In this document: positions 1 through 6,462 of the stretch, piece by piece
How the letters are laid out: every line of letters starts with the position of its first letter
Position numbering within the stretch: position 1 is the stretch's first letter
Origin: Bacillota bacterium
GTDB lineage: Bacteria > Bacillota > Bacilli > Alicyclobacillales > SLC66
Assembly (NCBI GenBank): GCA_021846145.1
Contig: JAJZCJ010000105.1
Coordinates: 1-10,267 of the forward strand
Reading direction: 5' to 3'
Length of the DNA stretch: 10,267 bases
The notes under the pieces: generated by a model
The model's input: the letters and a program-made list of their open reading frames with translations, nothing else
Database searches by the model: none
Told to the model about the DNA's origin: nothing
Position numbers and translations under genes: made by a program

Positions 1-992
1 CGACAACGCCAATACTGTCCAAGGCGACCGTTGACACAGTGGAGACTCAGAAGAATTTGCAACCGGCTGTAAACGGCATAGACCAACCGGCACCAAAGTC
101 GTCTATGAATGGGTTACCTTCAAGGATGACAGTGCAATCAGTGGTGACTCAACAAGCGAATATGAATAATGTATCAAATTCAGTTAATTATTCGATAGAG
201 CAAAAGTTGTCGCAGCAAAGTGGCGTTCACACTCTCATGGAGGGTGCGCTCGGGCAAACTCAGCGAAACGTACAGACTGTTGTTAGTCATCCGATCAAAA
301 TTACACGCAACCCTAAAAACACTGCTTATAAGGCGCATGTTCTGGTTTTTTCAAAGAATCAAAACAATCTAGTTGCTAATGGATTACCATCCAGGTCGTC
401 GGTACAGTTGATGGCAGGTTACTTTGGAAATTCCCATTCTCAATCTGGTAATTCGATGACATCAGGCAATGGGCAACAACAAAACGGATCGACGCTCGGG
501 CAAAGTTATGCCAATGCTTCATTTGGAAATACGTTGTCGATGCATGCAGGCAGCGCCCAAACCTTGCAGGCACAGGTGGCGCGTTGGCTGATGGGGCAAG
601 CTTACAAACTTTCCTTCGTTGGCGCATCGAGTATCGTGGTAACATTGATTCCGGAAAACTTAGGAAAATTAAAACTTACTATAAAAAATGGGAAGTCAGG
701 AAAGCTTGAGGTTAATATTGCCGCGAGTAATAAGGAGTCGTTTGCCTTGCTTGATGGTAGTAAGGCGAATCTGCAACAGCAACTTGAGACAAGCGGGTTT
801 CCGTCTGTTACGATCAATATGGGGATGGATCAACAAACCTCACAAGAACAAAAGGATAATATACTGAAGCAAACAGTGGTGCCGCCGATCATGAATGGCG
901 CAGTCCATGTTCAGCAGGATTTGCGATTCAATTCAATAGGTATACAGCACACGCAGCGGGATATGCATCAGGGATTTAGCGCGGAAGCGTAA
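1..992 (+). CDS. fliK: Flagellar hook-length control protein FliK, 5' partial
   Basis: FliK is the secreted ruler that sets hook length and, through FlhB, switches the export apparatus from rod/hook to filament substrates. The frame is open from position 3 with no stop, so the gene enters from the left edge; the GTG at 39 has no evident ribosome binding site and is probably internal. About 329 residues are visible. Counting from GTG39, residues 1-180 are low-complexity and rich in Q, N and S, as usual for the divergent FliK N-terminal region. Residues about 180-265 match the conserved FliK C-terminal domain (Flg_hook), with the core LIPENLGKLKLTI, then GKLEVNIAA and the L...L...G pattern. A short motif is repeated at residues 24-33 and 114-123. 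The stop is TAA at 990-992, directly before the flgD ribosome binding site. Identity is inferred from the C-terminal domain and from the position before flgD. Confidence 0.9.
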   Translation, partial: TTPILSKATVDTVETQKNLQPAVNGIDQPAPKSSMNGLPSRMTVQSVVTQQANMNNVSNSVNYSIEQKLSQQSGVHTLMEGALGQTQRNVQTVVSHPIKITRNPKNTAYKAHVLVFSKNQNNLVANGLPSRSSVQLMAGYFGNSHSQSGNSMTSGNGQQQNGSTLGQSYANASFGNTLSMHAGSAQTLQAQVARWLMGQAYKLSFVGASSIVVTLIPENLGKLKLTIKNGKSGKLEVNIAASNKESFALLDGSKANLQQQLETSGFPSVTINMGMDQQTSQEQKDNILKQTVVPPIMNGAVHVQQDLRFNSIGIQHTQRDMHQGFSAEA

Positions 993-997
993 GGAGG
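991..997 (+). promoter_or_regulatory. Ribosome binding site of flgD
   Basis: AAGGAGG starts one base before the end of the fliK stop codon overlap zone and lies 8 bases before the TTG at 1006. It supports that TTG over the in-frame GTG at 1012 as the flgD start. Confidence 0.8.
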
Positions 998-1005
998 CGG
1001 TTACA

Positions 1006-1404
1006 TTGTCAGTGAATCCAAGCTCATCAAGTTCAATCAATCAATTGGGGCAAAATGCATTTTTGCAATTATTGGCAGTTCAAATGAAAAATCAAGATCC
1101 TTTGCAACCAGTCGATAACTCCCAATTTGTCGCGCAGTTAGCTCAGTTTTCGTCGCTGCAGGAATTGACAACGATTTCGTCGCAAGTCGGCACTTTGGTC
1201 ACTACTACAGCGAATACACAGGCGGCGGATCAACTTTTGTCTGCGTTTAACTTGATGAACACTCAAGTGTCGCTCACGGGGGCGAGTGGTACTCTGGTCA
1301 CAGGAACTGTAACAGGGGTAAACATCGCTAACGGTCAAGCCAATATCAACGTGGGAGGGAAAAGCTATCCGCTCGCTTCCGTGACGTCCGTTACGAGTCC
1401 ATAA
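1006..1404 (+). CDS. flgD: Flagellar hook-capping (hook assembly scaffold) protein FlgD
   Basis: FlgD caps the growing hook outside the cell and is needed for hook subunits to polymerise. It is exported through the type III apparatus encoded further down the operon. The 132-residue product has the conserved FlgD N-terminal block: FLQLLAVQMKNQDPLQPVDN at residues 19-38, then FVAQLAQFSSLQEL. A short C-terminal segment (about 97-130, G.V.GV..ANGQANINVGGKSYPL) resembles the reduced Tudor-like end of Bacillus FlgD. The larger FlgD of Proteobacteria (about 230 residues) has extra domains that are absent here; the length is close to that of Bacillus FlgD. The start is TTG, chosen from the AAGGAGG 8 bases upstream. 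The N-terminus is serine-rich and no cleavable signal is expected. The gene follows fliK by 13 bases. Confidence 0.93.
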   Translation: MSVNPSSSSSINQLGQNAFLQLLAVQMKNQDPLQPVDNSQFVAQLAQFSSLQELTTISSQVGTLVTTTANTQAADQLLSAFNLMNTQVSLTGASGTLVTGTVTGVNIANGQANINVGGKSYPLASVTSVTSP

Positions 1405-1434
1405 CAGGATTTTTGAGGAGTTTGTCGAACAATC

Positions 1435-1539
1435 ATGTATAAGCGCAAGTCGCTAAAAGATCAATCTGTAAACTCCATCCATCGTAAGCGTGAAATCCTC
1501 GATAAATTGAATGACATGAAATGGATCGGAGCGAGGAGA
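1435..1539 (+). other. Basic 35-codon in-frame extension upstream of swrD
   Basis: An ATG at 1435 opens a frame that runs without a stop into swrD. The 35 codons before the usual swrD start encode a lysine/arginine-rich peptide beginning MYKRKSLKDQ and ending WIGARR. FlbD/SwrD proteins normally start directly with the M-I-x-V-T-R-x-N-G block, so this would be an extra N-terminal segment. GAGGAG at 1415-1420 lies 14 bases before the ATG, a rather long spacing. A better-spaced GGAG (1528-1531) sits 8 bases before the internal ATG at 1540. I do not recognise the peptide. It does not look like the end of FlgE. It may be an untranslated spacer, a translated extension, or the remnant of a lost gene. 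Confidence 0.4.
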
Positions 1540-1773
1540 ATGATCGTTGTTACTCGAATGAATGGAGTCAAGTTTTATATCAATGCGACTATGGTGGAAC
1601 TCATTGAATCGACGCCGGATACCGTCTTGACTTTAGCTTCGGGAAAAAAGTATGTTGTAAAAGACACGGCTGATCAGGTATGCGAAAAAATCACTGGATA
1701 TTATCGATCGATTGGCATCATTGGGATCCAGGCTGCTGCGAAAGGGAATATCGACCATAATGAAGTTGAGTAG
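1540..1773 (+). CDS. swrD: FlbD/SwrD family flagellar motility protein
   Basis: This is a small cytoplasmic protein of the FlbD family (SwrD, formerly YlzI, in Bacillus subtilis, where it is needed for full flagellar power and swarming). The 77-residue product from ATG 1540 carries the family pattern: MIVVTRMNGVKFYINATMVE at 1-20, then the E-S-T-P-D-T-V turn (23-29) and L-T-L-A-S-G-K-K-Y-V-V (30-40). Family members usually begin at this methionine, and GGAG lies 8 bases upstream, so I prefer 1540 over the longer frame from 1435 (112 residues). In Bacillus, swrD sits between flgE and fliL; here it directly follows flgD, with no hook gene. Its 3' end overlaps fliL by 14 bases, suggesting coupled translation. 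Family assignment is firm; the exact start is less so. Confidence 0.85.
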   Translation: MIVVTRMNGVKFYINATMVELIESTPDTVLTLASGKKYVVKDTADQVCEKITGYYRSIGIIGIQAAAKGNIDHNEVE

Positions 1774-2182
1774 ACGATTGTTGATCATCGTGATCATTGC
1801 TGTGGTCATCGCGGCATTGGCGGTAGGTGCGGTACTTAAGTTAACCATGAAGCCGCACAAGGTTCCCCCGCCTACCGCTGCACAGTTGCAAGCTTGGCAG
1901 TACCCTGTGACTGCGATTACGACCAATCTTGAGGGAACAAGTATCATTCAAATTCAATTGACTTTGCAAACCATGAATGTCAAAGTGGTGGCTGAGTTGA
2001 CTGCAAGATCAGCTCAGGTGGACGATAGTGTGATCAGTGTGTTGCATGGAATGAGTTCACAGGAATTATTCGCTCTTAACGGTAGGATGATCTTAAAAAA
2101 GAAGCTTATCCATTTGATTAACAGCTATTTGACAAGTGGAAAAATTACTGCCGTATACATACAATCTTTAATTGTTCAATGA
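1760..2182 (+). CDS. fliL: Flagellar basal body-associated protein FliL
   Basis: FliL is a single-pass membrane protein that surrounds or supports the MotA/MotB stator at the basal body. From ATG 1760 the product has 140 residues, about the same as Bacillus subtilis FliL. A basic MKLSRR start is followed by one strongly hydrophobic segment (about residues 7-27) and then a soluble extracytoplasmic domain of about 110 residues. That domain ends in the FliL-like pattern of a helix with basic residues (L-K-K-K-L-I-H-L-I-N) and a terminal strand (I-T-A-V-Y-I-Q-S-L-I-V-Q). The open frame extends back to a TTG at 1712, but that would put an irregular segment before the membrane helix inside swrD. 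AAAGGGA at 1741-1747 supports 1760. Sequence conservation in FliL is low, so the call rests on topology, length and position between swrD and fliM. Confidence 0.88.
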   Translation: MKLSRRLLIIVIIAVVIAALAVGAVLKLTMKPHKVPPPTAAQLQAWQYPVTAITTNLEGTSIIQIQLTLQTMNVKVVAELTARSAQVDDSVISVLHGMSSQELFALNGRMILKKKLIHLINSYLTSGKITAVYIQSLIVQ

Positions 2183-2191
2183 ATTATTGAG

Positions 2192-2200
2192 AGAGGTGAT
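2192..2200 (+). promoter_or_regulatory. Ribosome binding site that fixes the fliM TTG start
   Basis: AGAGGTGAT is closely complementary to the 3' end of 16S rRNA (AGGTGAT part) and ends 4 bases before the TTG at 2205. This favours that TTG over the TTG at 2172, which lies inside the end of fliL and lacks such a site. Confidence 0.75.
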
Positions 2201-2204
2201 CGCT

Positions 2205-3191
2205 TTGCCGGAGGTATTGTCTCAAAGTGAAATTGATGCGTTGTTGTCGGCATTGACCTCCGGCGAATTGAGTGCTGAGGATATTAAGAGGGAAGACGAG
2301 TCGCTTCGGGTACGCAATTATGACTTCAAGCGTGCTTTAAAGTTTTCTAAAGAACACATTCGTACAATTGAGAGAATTCACGAGCATTTTTCACGACTTT
2401 ATGCGACTTTTTTGTCAGCTCAGTTGCGCACGATGGTGCAATTGGCGGTGGTTTCAGTGGAACAATTGCCCTATGAGGAGTTTGTTCGCTCCATTCCGTC
2501 TGTCACCGTATTGAACGTGATTGATGTAATGCCGATTACAGGCAAGCTCCTCCTTGAAATGGCGCCAAATATTGCGTATGCTATGTTGGATCGATTGCTT
2601 GGCGGGGAGGGACAGTCAATCGATTCTTCACATCGCCTAACGGATATCGATACGTACGTTTTGGAGCGTTTGTTTACCCGATCCATGCCATACTTTAGCA
2701 CGGCATGGAGTGGAATTTCGGATTTGCAGTTCAACTACGATACACTGGAGATTAACCCGCAATTTATTCAAATTGCCAATCCCAACGATATTGTGTTGGT
2801 CGTTTCGTTGTCAATTTCCATTGGTGAAATGGCGGGAATGCTCAATTTGTGTATGCCGCACATGGTTCTGGAACCGATTATGCCGCGCTTGAACACTCGT
2901 TTTGCAATGGCCACTCCACAGCGGCAAGGGCAGGATTTTCAAGTGCAAGTGGAGAATTTAACAAAGCACATGGTTGATGTGGAAGTCTACATGCGGGCAG
3001 AGCTAGGAAGCACAAATGTTCGTTTCGAAGAAATCATGAATTTAGCGGTTGGCGATGTGATTGCGCTTGATCAACGAGTTGACAGTCCTATCTTTATAAA
3101 AATGGGCGATGAGATGAAGTTCCGTGGCTTGCCAGGTGTCTTGCATGGGCATAATGCGGTTAAAATCGCGCAAGTTGTGGAAGAGGGCTGA
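2205..3191 (+). CDS. fliM: Flagellar motor switch protein FliM
   Basis: FliM is the C-ring protein that binds phosphorylated CheY and controls the direction of motor rotation. The 328-residue product begins MPEVLSQSEIDALLSAL; LSQSEIDALL (residues 5-14) is the CheY-P docking peptide. A CheC-like middle domain follows (about 40-235), with the family's LLGGEG motif at 131-136. A C-terminal SpoA/FliN-like domain (about 245-325) contains V-D-V-E-V-Y-M-R-A-E-L-G and the L-A-V-G-D-V-I-A-L-D block. The TTG start is chosen because it gives the family's normal N-terminus and has a strong site at 2192-2200. The gap to fliL is 22 bases and to fliY 2 bases. Length and domain order are typical of the family, and no key part is missing. 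Confidence 0.96.
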   Translation: MPEVLSQSEIDALLSALTSGELSAEDIKREDESLRVRNYDFKRALKFSKEHIRTIERIHEHFSRLYATFLSAQLRTMVQLAVVSVEQLPYEEFVRSIPSVTVLNVIDVMPITGKLLLEMAPNIAYAMLDRLLGGEGQSIDSSHRLTDIDTYVLERLFTRSMPYFSTAWSGISDLQFNYDTLEINPQFIQIANPNDIVLVVSLSISIGEMAGMLNLCMPHMVLEPIMPRLNTRFAMATPQRQGQDFQVQVENLTKHMVDVEVYMRAELGSTNVRFEEIMNLAVGDVIALDQRVDSPIFIKMGDEMKFRGLPGVLHGHNAVKIAQVVEEG

Positions 3192-3193
3192 AG

Positions 3194-4405
3194 ATGAACA
3201 TGGATTTTTTATCACAGGACGAAATCGACGCGTTGTTGAACGGCAATCCTGTATCCCCGCCCGCACCAGAACCAGCGGTGCAAGAGGGACAGTCGGCTGA
3301 AGGAGGGTTTAATCCAGATGCATATTTGTCGCCTTTTGATCGAGATGCCATTGGTGAAATCGGCAACATTACGTTCGGCACCGCCGCTACAGCGCTTTCT
3401 ACATTACTTCGTCAGAAGGTGAACATCACCACGCCAGTGGTGAATGTGATTCGCAATGAAGAAGTGAAGAATGCGCTGATGTCACCACAGGTGATCGCTA
3501 AGGTGGGGTATACGGAAGGACTTGCTGGTGCCAATGTGTTAGCCATAAGCGTGAAGGATGCGCAGATAATTGCCGATTTGATGCTGGGTGGTGATGGTTC
3601 CGCTCCTGCCGATGAATTGAACGAATTGCATCTGAGCGCTGTAGCGGAAGCGATGAATCAGATGATGGGATCGGCTTCCACATCCATGTCTACCATGTTT
3701 AACATGACAGTGAACATTTCACCGCCTTCCGTTAGTATTTTTGATGTTGGCAGCGAAGAGAGTCCGCTGTTTGTGCCTACGCCAGATGTGTTGGTGGAGG
3801 TTTCGTTTCAATTGCGTGTGGGGGAATTGATCGATTCCTACATCATGCAATTGTTCCCAGTTGATTTTGCACATAAATTGGTCATGAACATCATGGGAAA
3901 TCATCAGGAGGAAGCCAAGGCGGTACCGGAACCACAGGCCGTGCCGCCACCATCGCGAAGTGCGCCACCGCCGCAACAAGCGGCTGCGCCGCCGCGACCT
4001 TCACCGCAAATGGTCGCTGCGACGAGAGCGTATTCTGAAGCGGCGCAAGTGCCGTTTATGAATCCGCCCGAAGTGGTTGCCCCACCTCCAAATGTGGAAA
4101 GAGCGGTTTTTACCTCTTTCGACGAGGTACCTGCAACGCACGCAGGCAGAAACCTTGACCTGTTATTGGATATTCCGGTTGGCGTCACAGTTGAACTGGG
4201 GAGAACCAAGCGCATGATCAAGGATATTTTGGAGCTAGCGCCTGGAGCCATTGTGGAACTGGATAAACTTGCCGGAGAACCAGTGGACATACTCGTGAAC
4301 AACAAATTAATCGCACGCGGTGAGGTGGTGGTGATTGAGGAGAATTTTGGCGTTCGTGTCATCAGTATATTAAGTCCGACTGAGCGCATTAAAAGAATGC
4401 AATAA
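3194..4405 (+). CDS. fliY: Flagellar motor switch phosphatase FliY
   Basis: FliY replaces FliN in the C-ring of many Bacillota and also dephosphorylates CheY-P at the motor. The 403-residue product has three parts. An N-terminal CheY-P docking peptide, LSQDEIDALLNG, lies at residues 6-17. A CheC phosphatase domain spans about 45-235. A C-terminal FliN/SpoA domain spans about 318-400 (L-D-L-L-L-D-I-P-V-G-V-T-V-E-L-G, then P-G-A-I-V-E-L-D). Both CheC active sites fit the D/S-x3-E-x2-N-x22-P pattern: D51, E55, N58, P81 and S148, E152, N155, P178. The domains are joined by a Pro/Ala-rich linker (about 242-302). The ATG at 3194 follows AGAGGG (3182-3187) inside the fliM end; a second ATG at 3200 is possible. 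fliM ends 2 bases upstream, so translation is probably coupled. Confidence 0.97.
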   Translation: MNMDFLSQDEIDALLNGNPVSPPAPEPAVQEGQSAEGGFNPDAYLSPFDRDAIGEIGNITFGTAATALSTLLRQKVNITTPVVNVIRNEEVKNALMSPQVIAKVGYTEGLAGANVLAISVKDAQIIADLMLGGDGSAPADELNELHLSAVAEAMNQMMGSASTSMSTMFNMTVNISPPSVSIFDVGSEESPLFVPTPDVLVEVSFQLRVGELIDSYIMQLFPVDFAHKLVMNIMGNHQEEAKAVPEPQAVPPPSRSAPPPQQAAAPPRPSPQMVAATRAYSEAAQVPFMNPPEVVAPPPNVERAVFTSFDEVPATHAGRNLDLLLDIPVGVTVELGRTKRMIKDILELAPGAIVELDKLAGEPVDILVNNKLIARGEVVVIEENFGVRVISILSPTERIKRMQ

Positions 4406-4434
4406 GGAAGTATATGGTTATTATGTTGTATAGC

Positions 4435-4441
4435 AAAGGAG
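4435..4441 (+). promoter_or_regulatory. Ribosome binding site that fixes the cheY GTG start
   Basis: AAAGGAG ends 7 bases before the GTG at 4449 but only 1 base before the ATG at 4443. Proper spacing therefore selects the GTG. The 43-base fliY-cheY gap (4406-4448) otherwise holds no convincing promoter or hairpin. Confidence 0.8.
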
Positions 4442-4448
4442 AATGTTT

Positions 4449-4811
4449 GTGTCTGCTCGAATCTTAGTTGTTGATGATGCTGCATTTATGAGAATGATGA
4501 TTAAAGAAATTTTGACGAAAAACGGTTATTCGGTTGTTGGAGAAGCGAGTGACGGTGTTCAAGCTTTGGAAAAGTATAAGGAACTTAAGCCGGATTTGGT
4601 GACGATGGACATCACGATGCCAGAAATGGACGGAATTCAGGCTCTTAAAGAGATTCGCGGTATGGATTCAAGTGCAAAGGTGATCATGTGTTCGGCGATG
4701 GGGCAACAGGCCATGGTGATTGATGCCATTCAGGCTGGGGCGCGCGACTTTATCGTCAAGCCCTTTCAGGCGGAACGTGTGATCGAGGCCATACGCAAGG
4801 CACTGGGGTAA
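4449..4811 (+). CDS. cheY: Chemotaxis response regulator CheY
   Basis: CheY is a single-domain response regulator. Once phosphorylated by CheA it binds the switch proteins FliM and FliY and biases motor rotation. The 120-residue product has a complete receiver domain: the acidic pair D9-D10, phosphoacceptor D54 in V-T-M-D-I-T-M-P-E-M-D-G, switch S82 in M-C-S-A-M-G-Q-Q, and K104 in F-I-V-K-P-F-Q. With the GTG start the phosphorylation site falls at residue 54, the position known in Bacillus subtilis CheY, which the sequence closely resembles. The ATG at 4443 would add two residues but lies too near the ribosome binding site. Its place between fliY and fliO is the Bacillus arrangement and puts the signal next to its docking partners and its phosphatase. 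Confidence 0.97.
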   Translation: MSARILVVDDAAFMRMMIKEILTKNGYSVVGEASDGVQALEKYKELKPDLVTMDITMPEMDGIQALKEIRGMDSSAKVIMCSAMGQQAMVIDAIQAGARDFIVKPFQAERVIEAIRKALG

Positions 4812-4816
4812 TCGCA

Positions 4817-5386
4817 ATGGGTGGACTTGGCAGCGTATTCTCTTTACTGCTCAGTCTGGTATTCATCATTGTGCTTGTCATTATATCGATTCGCTTGTTG
4901 GGTCGGCAATCCGGCATACGATTACAGCAACGTTTAGTTCGGGTTGTGGCTGTACTTCCACTCGGATCCAACAAGTCGTTGCAGGTAGTCGTGCTTGGAG
5001 AAAAGCGCATTCTTGTGATTGGTGTAAGCAGTCATGTGGAACCAGTGAGCGATTTTGAGGATCAAGAATTGGCGCAAAGCTTGCTGCAATCGGTTCCTTC
5101 AAGTGCTTCGACGATTTTAGGGGAGCGTTGGCTAAAAGGGTTAACGCGAGCATGGCAAACCGTGCGCAAGGGAAAGGAGTCCCTGCGGAAAAAACGTCAA
5201 GTGAATAGGCAGAATGTAGATTACAATAATGGCGATGAGTGGTCATCTGTTCAAGAACGTCTGGAGTCGCTTCGTAAGCGTAGGAATCATGCGCTAAATG
5301 AAGTGGACGATGAGTTACAGGACGGCGAATCGGACAACCTGTCGTTTCAAGATTGGTTAACCGATTATTCTAGGAGGCAGAAATGA
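4817..5386 (+). CDS. fliO: Flagellar biosynthetic protein FliO (FliZ in Bacillus)
   Basis: FliO is a membrane chaperone that helps FliP assemble into the export gate. The 189-residue product has one N-terminal hydrophobic segment (about residues 6-28, V-F-S-L-L-L-S-L-V-F-I-I-V-L-V-I-I-S-I), followed by a cytoplasmic FliO domain (about 38-95) with the typical V-R-V-V-A-V-L-P-L-G-S-N-K-S-L and L-G-E-K-R-I-L-V-I-G-V strands. Unlike Bacillus FliZ, there is no signal peptide plus extracytoplasmic stretch before the membrane segment. The last 75 or so residues form a highly charged tail, first basic (R-K-G-K-E-S-L-R-K-K-R) and later acidic. The ATG is 5 bases after cheY with only a weak G-rich site before it. 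The stop overlaps the fliP start by 4 bases (ATGA). Confidence 0.9.
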   Translation: MGGLGSVFSLLLSLVFIIVLVIISIRLLGRQSGIRLQQRLVRVVAVLPLGSNKSLQVVVLGEKRILVIGVSSHVEPVSDFEDQELAQSLLQSVPSSASTILGERWLKGLTRAWQTVRKGKESLRKKRQVNRQNVDYNNGDEWSSVQERLESLRKRRNHALNEVDDELQDGESDNLSFQDWLTDYSRRQK

Positions 5387-6147
5387 TTAGAAAATTCCTG
5401 CTGCCGTTAAGCGTATTATTGTTGGCCTTCATTGTGTTTCCTGCACCACATGTATTGGCACAAGGGACGACCGGTATACCGGGCGTTTCGTTGTCTGTGA
5501 CGCCAACTAGCAATCCTCAGGCGACGGTAAGCGCGGTGCAAGTGATCGTTTTGTTAACGGTACTCAGCATTGCGCCGTCGATACTGGTTTTGATGACATC
5601 GTTTACACGTATTGTGGTGGTGCTTTCGTTCGTTAGAAGTGCACTTTCCGTGCAACAGGCGCCACCGAATCAGGTGCTGGTTGGACTTGCGCTTTTTTTG
5701 ACGTTTTTTATCATGACCCCAACGTTTAATGCTGTGAACCAAAATGCTCTGCAACCGTATTTGTCTGGAAGGATTACACAAACTCAGGCTCTTAACAAAG
5801 CAGAATTACCATTTAAAGAGTTTATGGCTAAGCAAACGCGTATTGATGATGTTGAACTGTTTTTGCAATACCGCCATGAAATGACGCCGAAGTCTTTGGT
5901 AAGTTTGCCAATATCAACACTAGTACCTGCGTTTGCCATTAGTGAGTTAAAAACTGCGTTTCAAATGGGTTTCATGATTTACATTCCCTTTCTCGTGATC
6001 GACTTGGTAGTTGCGACCACGCTTATGTCGATGGGAATGATGATGTTGCCTCCTACCATGATTTCGTTACCGTTTAAGCTGTTGTTGTTTGTCATGGCCA
6101 ACGGCTGGTATTTAGTGGTTAAGTCGCTGCTGGCTGGATTTCACTGA
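5383..6147 (+). CDS. fliP: Flagellar type III export gate protein FliP
   Basis: FliP forms, with FliQ and FliR, the membrane core of the flagellar export gate. The 254-residue product starts with a cleavable-looking signal peptide (basic M-I-R-K, hydrophobic core, V-L-A before Q27). The core family motifs follow: LVLMTSFTRIVVVLSFVRSA at 68-87, the P-P-N-Q-V-L-V-G-L-A-L-F-L-T-F-F-I-M block (94-111), PAFAISELKTAFQMGF at 182-197, and the very conserved SMGMMMLPPTMISLPFK at 216-232. Membrane segments lie at about 52-80, 98-115, 195-215 and 228-250. The ATG has AGGAGG (5372-5377) 5 bases upstream and overlaps the fliO stop. Length and motifs are normal for FliP. Confidence 0.97.
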   Translation: MIRKFLLPLSVLLLAFIVFPAPHVLAQGTTGIPGVSLSVTPTSNPQATVSAVQVIVLLTVLSIAPSILVLMTSFTRIVVVLSFVRSALSVQQAPPNQVLVGLALFLTFFIMTPTFNAVNQNALQPYLSGRITQTQALNKAELPFKEFMAKQTRIDDVELFLQYRHEMTPKSLVSLPISTLVPAFAISELKTAFQMGFMIYIPFLVIDLVVATTLMSMGMMMLPPTMISLPFKLLLFVMANGWYLVVKSLLAGFH

Positions 6148-6180
6148 TTGACATGATAACGCACACATGGAGGGAATACT

Positions 6181-6450
6181 TTGAACGGTAATTTTGTGGT
6201 TGGATTGGCTCAACAGGTAATATTTTTAGTGCTTGAAGTGATTGGACCGGCTTTAATCGTGGGTATGGTAGTGGGTTTGATTGTGAACATATTGCAGGTT
6301 GCCACGCAAATACAGGAACAAACATTGTCTTTTATTCCAAAAATAGCCGCTGTGATTGTTGTGCTTTTTTTGGCGGGGCCGTGGATGCTAACTCAAATGA
6401 CTGATTTTACTGCACAAATTTTAGGTAACCTAAATCAATATATTCAGTAA
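6181..6450 (+). CDS. fliQ: Flagellar type III export gate protein FliQ
   Basis: FliQ is a small two-helix membrane protein that packs around the FliP-FliR core of the export gate. The 89-residue product has hydrophobic segments at about 13-38 and 55-72. Between them is the family loop Q-V-A-T-Q-I-Q-E-Q-T-L-S-F-I-P-K (39-54), which is diagnostic for FliQ/SctS proteins. The start is TTG at 6181, preceded 5 bases earlier by GGAGGGA (6169-6175). The 33-base gap after fliP contains a TTGACA at 6148, but no matching -10 box. Length is typical. Confidence 0.96.
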   Translation: MNGNFVVGLAQQVIFLVLEVIGPALIVGMVVGLIVNILQVATQIQEQTLSFIPKIAAVIVVLFLAGPWMLTQMTDFTAQILGNLNQYIQ

Positions 6451-6462
6451 GAGTGAGCATTA

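Noticed and set aside
2172..2204. Longer FliM N-terminus from the TTG at 2172
   Set aside because: It overlaps fliL, lacks a ribosome binding site, and adds residues before the normal FliM N-terminus; the TTG at 2205 fits the family and has a strong site.
2217..3240. Similar DNA at the 5' ends of fliM and fliY
   Set aside because: The similarity comes from the shared CheY-P docking peptide and differs at synonymous positions, so it is old homology or convergence, not a recent repeat.
4406..4448. 43-base fliY-cheY gap, AT-rich, as a promoter site
   Set aside because: TATAT and TATAGC stretches occur, but I find no paired -35/-10 with correct spacing and no hairpin; it reads as a normal spacer with a ribosome binding site.
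3904..4485. 193-codon open frame on the - strand
   Set aside because: It is antisense to the fliY Pro/Ala linker and FliN domain; the Gly/Ala-rich stretch is the reverse reading of the proline codons.
6148..6181. TTGACA just after the fliP stop, a possible -35 box for an internal promoter before fliQ
   Set aside because: At 16-18 bases downstream there is only the ribosome binding site region (AGGGAA, TACTTT) and no TATAAT-like box, and a transcript starting there would lack the fliQ leader.
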